Below are positions 5,579-7,425 of a DNA stretch of 7,425 bases, piece after piece. Origin of the DNA: an uncultured Clostridia bacterium (lineage in GTDB: Bacteria; Bacillota; Clostridia; Christensenellales; Borkfalkiaceae); assembly GCA_947581885.1 (NCBI GenBank), contig CANPWF010000080.1, forward strand, positions 1 to 7,425, written 5' to 3'. The first letter of the stretch is position 1, and each line of letters starts with the position of its first letter. A program made the translations under genes and the position numbers. The notes beneath the pieces were generated by a model. It was not told where the DNA came from, searched no databases, and saw only the letters and a program-made list of their open reading frames with translations.

Positions 5579-7014
5579 CAGACGGGATAAACGCCCGTTT
5601 TCGCGAGATCGGAGTCCACGCCTTCATCCTTCGCCTTTCTCCATTTGAAGAAGTTTTCGGCGACTTCGGGGAAGGAAGCATAGGAGAGAACGTCCTCTTC
5701 CTGCGTATAGTAGCCCTTCTCGATGACTTCGGCTTTGAGCTTTTCGTACTCGGGTTCGAGATCGTCCGCGGGGCGATAGGTGATCCGCTTCTCGCCCTTT
5801 AATACTTTCTCCGCCACCTCTTCGTTGACGGGCATGGGCAATTGCCCGTACTTGCCCGCGAAGAGATCTCTCGTCTCCTTCGTAACCATCTTGTAGCGTT
5901 CGCCCATGACGACGTTCATCACCGCCTGCGTACCGACGATCTGCGACGAAGGCGTAACGAGAGGCGGGTAGCCGCAATCCCTTCTTACATTGGGAACTTC
6001 GGCGAGAACTTCGTTGAGCTTATCCTCTTTCCCCGCCTTTTTGAGTTGGTTCATGAGGTTGGAGAGCATCCCGCCCGGGACCTGATAGATGAGTGTGTTC
6101 ACGTCCACCTGCCGCACTTTCGGGTTCAAACTGCCCTCTTTTTCGAGTTCGGCGGCGACCTTTTTGAAGTGATTGGCGATCGGAATGAGCTTTTCAAGAT
6201 CGATGCCCGTATCGTACTCCGTCCCCTTCAGGGTGGCGACGAGCGGTTCGGTCGCAGGCTGGGAAGTGCCGTTGCCGAGCGGAGAGAGCGCGGTATCGAC
6301 GATATCCACCCCCGCTTGGATCGCCATGAGGTTGACCATATCCCCCGTGCCCGTTGTGTTGTGGGTATGCAGGTGGATCTTCGTCTCGGGGCGAAGGGCT
6401 TCCCTTAACGCCTTCACGAGGGTGAACGCGTCGAAGGGAAGAAGCAGGTTCGCCATATCCTTGATACAGATGTTGTCCGCCCCCATGTCCTCGTACGTTT
6501 TGGCGAGCTTCACGAAGTATTCGAGGGTATGGACGGGGCTCGTCGTATAGGAGATCGCCGCCTCGCAAATGCCGCGGGTGGGATCCTTCGCTTTGATCTG
6601 ATCGCCGTACTTTTTGATCGCCTTCATGGAAGCCTGCAAGTTGCGGGGATCGTTCAATGCGTCGAATACGCGAACCACGCCGATGCCGTTCTCGAAGCAT
6701 TTCTCGACGAGTTTATCGACGAGATCGTCCGCATAGTTGCGGTATCCCAAGAGGTTCTGCCCGCGGAGGAGCATTTGGATGGGAGTCTTTTTCAAGTATT
6801 TGCGGAGAGTGCGAAGGCGTTCCCACGGGTCCTCATGCAGGAAGCGCATGCAGGTATCGAAGGTCGCGCCGCCCCATCCTTCCAACGAATAATACCCCAC
6901 TTCATCGAGAAGAGGAAGTGCGGGGAGCATCTGTTCGGTGCGCATTCTCGTTGCGGCGTGCGATTGGTGCGCGTCGCGGAGAATGGTATCCATGATCATT
7001 ACTTTTTTCGACAT
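5578..7014 (-). CDS. oadA: Oxaloacetate decarboxylase alpha subunit, carboxyltransferase only (pyruvate carboxylase subunit B-like)
   Basis: A 478-residue cytosolic carboxyltransferase that moves CO2 from oxaloacetate to biotin, releasing pyruvate; the carboxybiotin is then decarboxylated by the beta subunit. Motifs: LRDAHQS (12-18) with metal ligand D14, the active-site lysine expected to be carbamylated at K185 (CIKDMANLL), and metal ligands H216 and H218 in HLHTHNTTGTG (214-224). The TIM-barrel is followed by the conserved C-terminal domain (about 300-465). The protein ends at YPV with no Ala/Pro linker and no biotinyl domain with its MKM motif, so a separate biotin carrier is required. 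GAGGT lies 6 nt before the ATG. It lies 20 bp after oadB and overlaps the next gene's start. Related enzymes (transcarboxylase 5S, pyruvate carboxylase B) share this fold, but the adjoining oadB favours the sodium pump. Confidence 0.94.
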   Translation of the reverse strand: MSKKVMIMDTILRDAHQSHAATRMRTEQMLPALPLLDEVGYYSLEGWGGATFDTCMRFLHEDPWERLRTLRKYLKKTPIQMLLRGQNLLGYRNYADDLVDKLVEKCFENGIGVVRVFDALNDPRNLQASMKAIKKYGDQIKAKDPTRGICEAAISYTTSPVHTLEYFVKLAKTYEDMGADNICIKDMANLLLPFDAFTLVKALREALRPETKIHLHTHNTTGTGDMVNLMAIQAGVDIVDTALSPLGNGTSQPATEPLVATLKGTEYDTGIDLEKLIPIANHFKKVAAELEKEGSLNPKVRQVDVNTLIYQVPGGMLSNLMNQLKKAGKEDKLNEVLAEVPNVRRDCGYPPLVTPSSQIVGTQAVMNVVMGERYKMVTKETRDLFAGKYGQLPMPVNEEVAEKVLKGEKRITYRPADDLEPEYEKLKAEVIEKGYYTQEEDVLSYASFPEVAENFFKWRKAKDEGVDSDLAKTGVYPV

Positions 7015-7034
7015 AACGTTACCTCGAATTCAGC

Positions 7035-7425
7035 CTAACCGAAGCAGGCGAGCAACACGCCCGCGGCGAGCGCGGAGCCGATGACCCCCGCGACGTTGGG
7101 ACCCATTGCGTGCATTAAAAGATGGTTGGAAGGATCGGCTTCTCTGCCGACATCTTCCGAGATCCGTGCCGCCATAGGGACTGCGGAAACGCCCGCGGAA
7201 CCGATGAGCGGATTGATCTTTCCTTTGGAGAGTTTGCACATGAGCTTCGCCATCAAGAGCCCGCCGATCGTCCCGAGATAGAAGGCGAACACACCGATGA
7301 GAATGATGCGAAGCGTCTGCGTGGTGAGGAAGATATCCCCCTTCGCCTTGCACCCGACGGCGACGCCGAGGAAGATGGTGATGGTGTTCATGAGCCCGTT
7401 CTGCGCCTGCGAGGAGAGCCGTTCG
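7035..7425 (-). CDS. oadB: Na+-translocating decarboxylase beta subunit, C-terminal part (truncated by window edge)
   Basis: The last 129 residues of a polytopic membrane protein that decarboxylates carboxybiotin and pumps Na+ outward. The reading frame is open to the window edge, so the first internal Met (7391) is not the start; residues before it read ERLSSQAQNGL, which matches the family. The visible part shows hydrophobic segments around the ITIFLGVAVG, IILIGVFAFYLGTIGG and VIGSALAAGVLLACF stretches. The motif INPLIGSAGVSAVPMAAR contains Asn, Gly, Ser and Arg at the spacing of N373, G377, S382 and R389 of Klebsiella OadB, residues implicated in Na+ binding and coupling. NHLLMHAMGPNVAGVIG is also characteristic. 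Beta subunits of glutaconyl-CoA and methylmalonyl-CoA decarboxylases are closely similar; the downstream oadA makes oxaloacetate the likely substrate. Confidence 0.94.
   Translation of the reverse strand, partial: ERLSSQAQNGLMNTITIFLGVAVGCKAKGDIFLTTQTLRIILIGVFAFYLGTIGGLLMAKLMCKLSKGKINPLIGSAGVSAVPMAARISEDVGREADPSNHLLMHAMGPNVAGVIGSALAAGVLLACFG

Noticed and set aside
5842..7038. Several overlapping plus-strand frames opposite oadA
   Set aside because: All are shadows of the strongly conserved oadA frame, with His/Arg/Asp-rich composition typical of antisense reading.
7035..7391. A small complete 118-residue membrane protein
   Set aside because: The frame stays open to the window edge and the residues before the Met match OadB, so this is the tail of a truncated larger gene.
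1..7425. A defence, toxin-antitoxin, CRISPR or phage system
   Set aside because: Every gene belongs to a recognised metabolic or translation family, spacing is minimal, and there are no repeat-spacer arrays, nucleases, integrases or unusual small-gene pairs.

Overview
The window is a tightly packed stretch of bacterial chromosome, GC-rich by eye, with every gene on the minus strand, so transcription runs from the right edge to the left. The gene set points to an anaerobic Bacillota of the class Clostridia: an IspH enzyme fused to ribosomal protein S1, a cmk-plsC-ispH/S1 gene order, an HI0933-family flavoprotein and a sodium-pumping decarboxylase. Genus or family cannot be fixed from this sequence alone. 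No mobile element, phage gene, CRISPR array, tRNA or rRNA is visible.

First block (7425 to 4313): the C-terminal part of oadB (membrane beta subunit of a Na+-translocating decarboxylase, cut by the window edge), then oadA (carboxyltransferase subunit without a biotin domain), then an HI0933/BaiN-like FAD protein whose start codon overlaps the oadA stop (TGATG). Together oadA and oadB would decarboxylate oxaloacetate to pyruvate and export Na+. The biotin carrier and the small membrane anchor must be encoded elsewhere, probably just beyond the right edge.

A 55-bp gap (4258-4312) holds a candidate promoter and an overlapping small palindrome and direct repeat. It is the only likely internal promoter site in the window.

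Second block (4257 to 132): a fused AroH-type chorismate mutase / cytidylate kinase, a PlsC-type lysophosphatidate acyltransferase, and a fused IspH / four-domain S1 protein. The genes overlap (TGATG, then 15-16 bp), so they are very likely co-transcribed and translationally coupled. The block mixes aromatic, nucleotide, phospholipid and isoprenoid synthesis with translation. It ends at a strong bidirectional terminator hairpin (73-100). Beyond that lies the edge of what looks like a dispersed palindromic intergenic repeat (1-47).

I found no convincing undescribed multi-gene system. The points most worth a second look are the linker-less chorismate mutase-CMP kinase fusion with a perfect 21-nt hairpin exactly at its domain junction, a possible internal ribosome entry at the IspH/S1 boundary that could release free S1, and departures from the usual IspH signature around two cluster cysteines.
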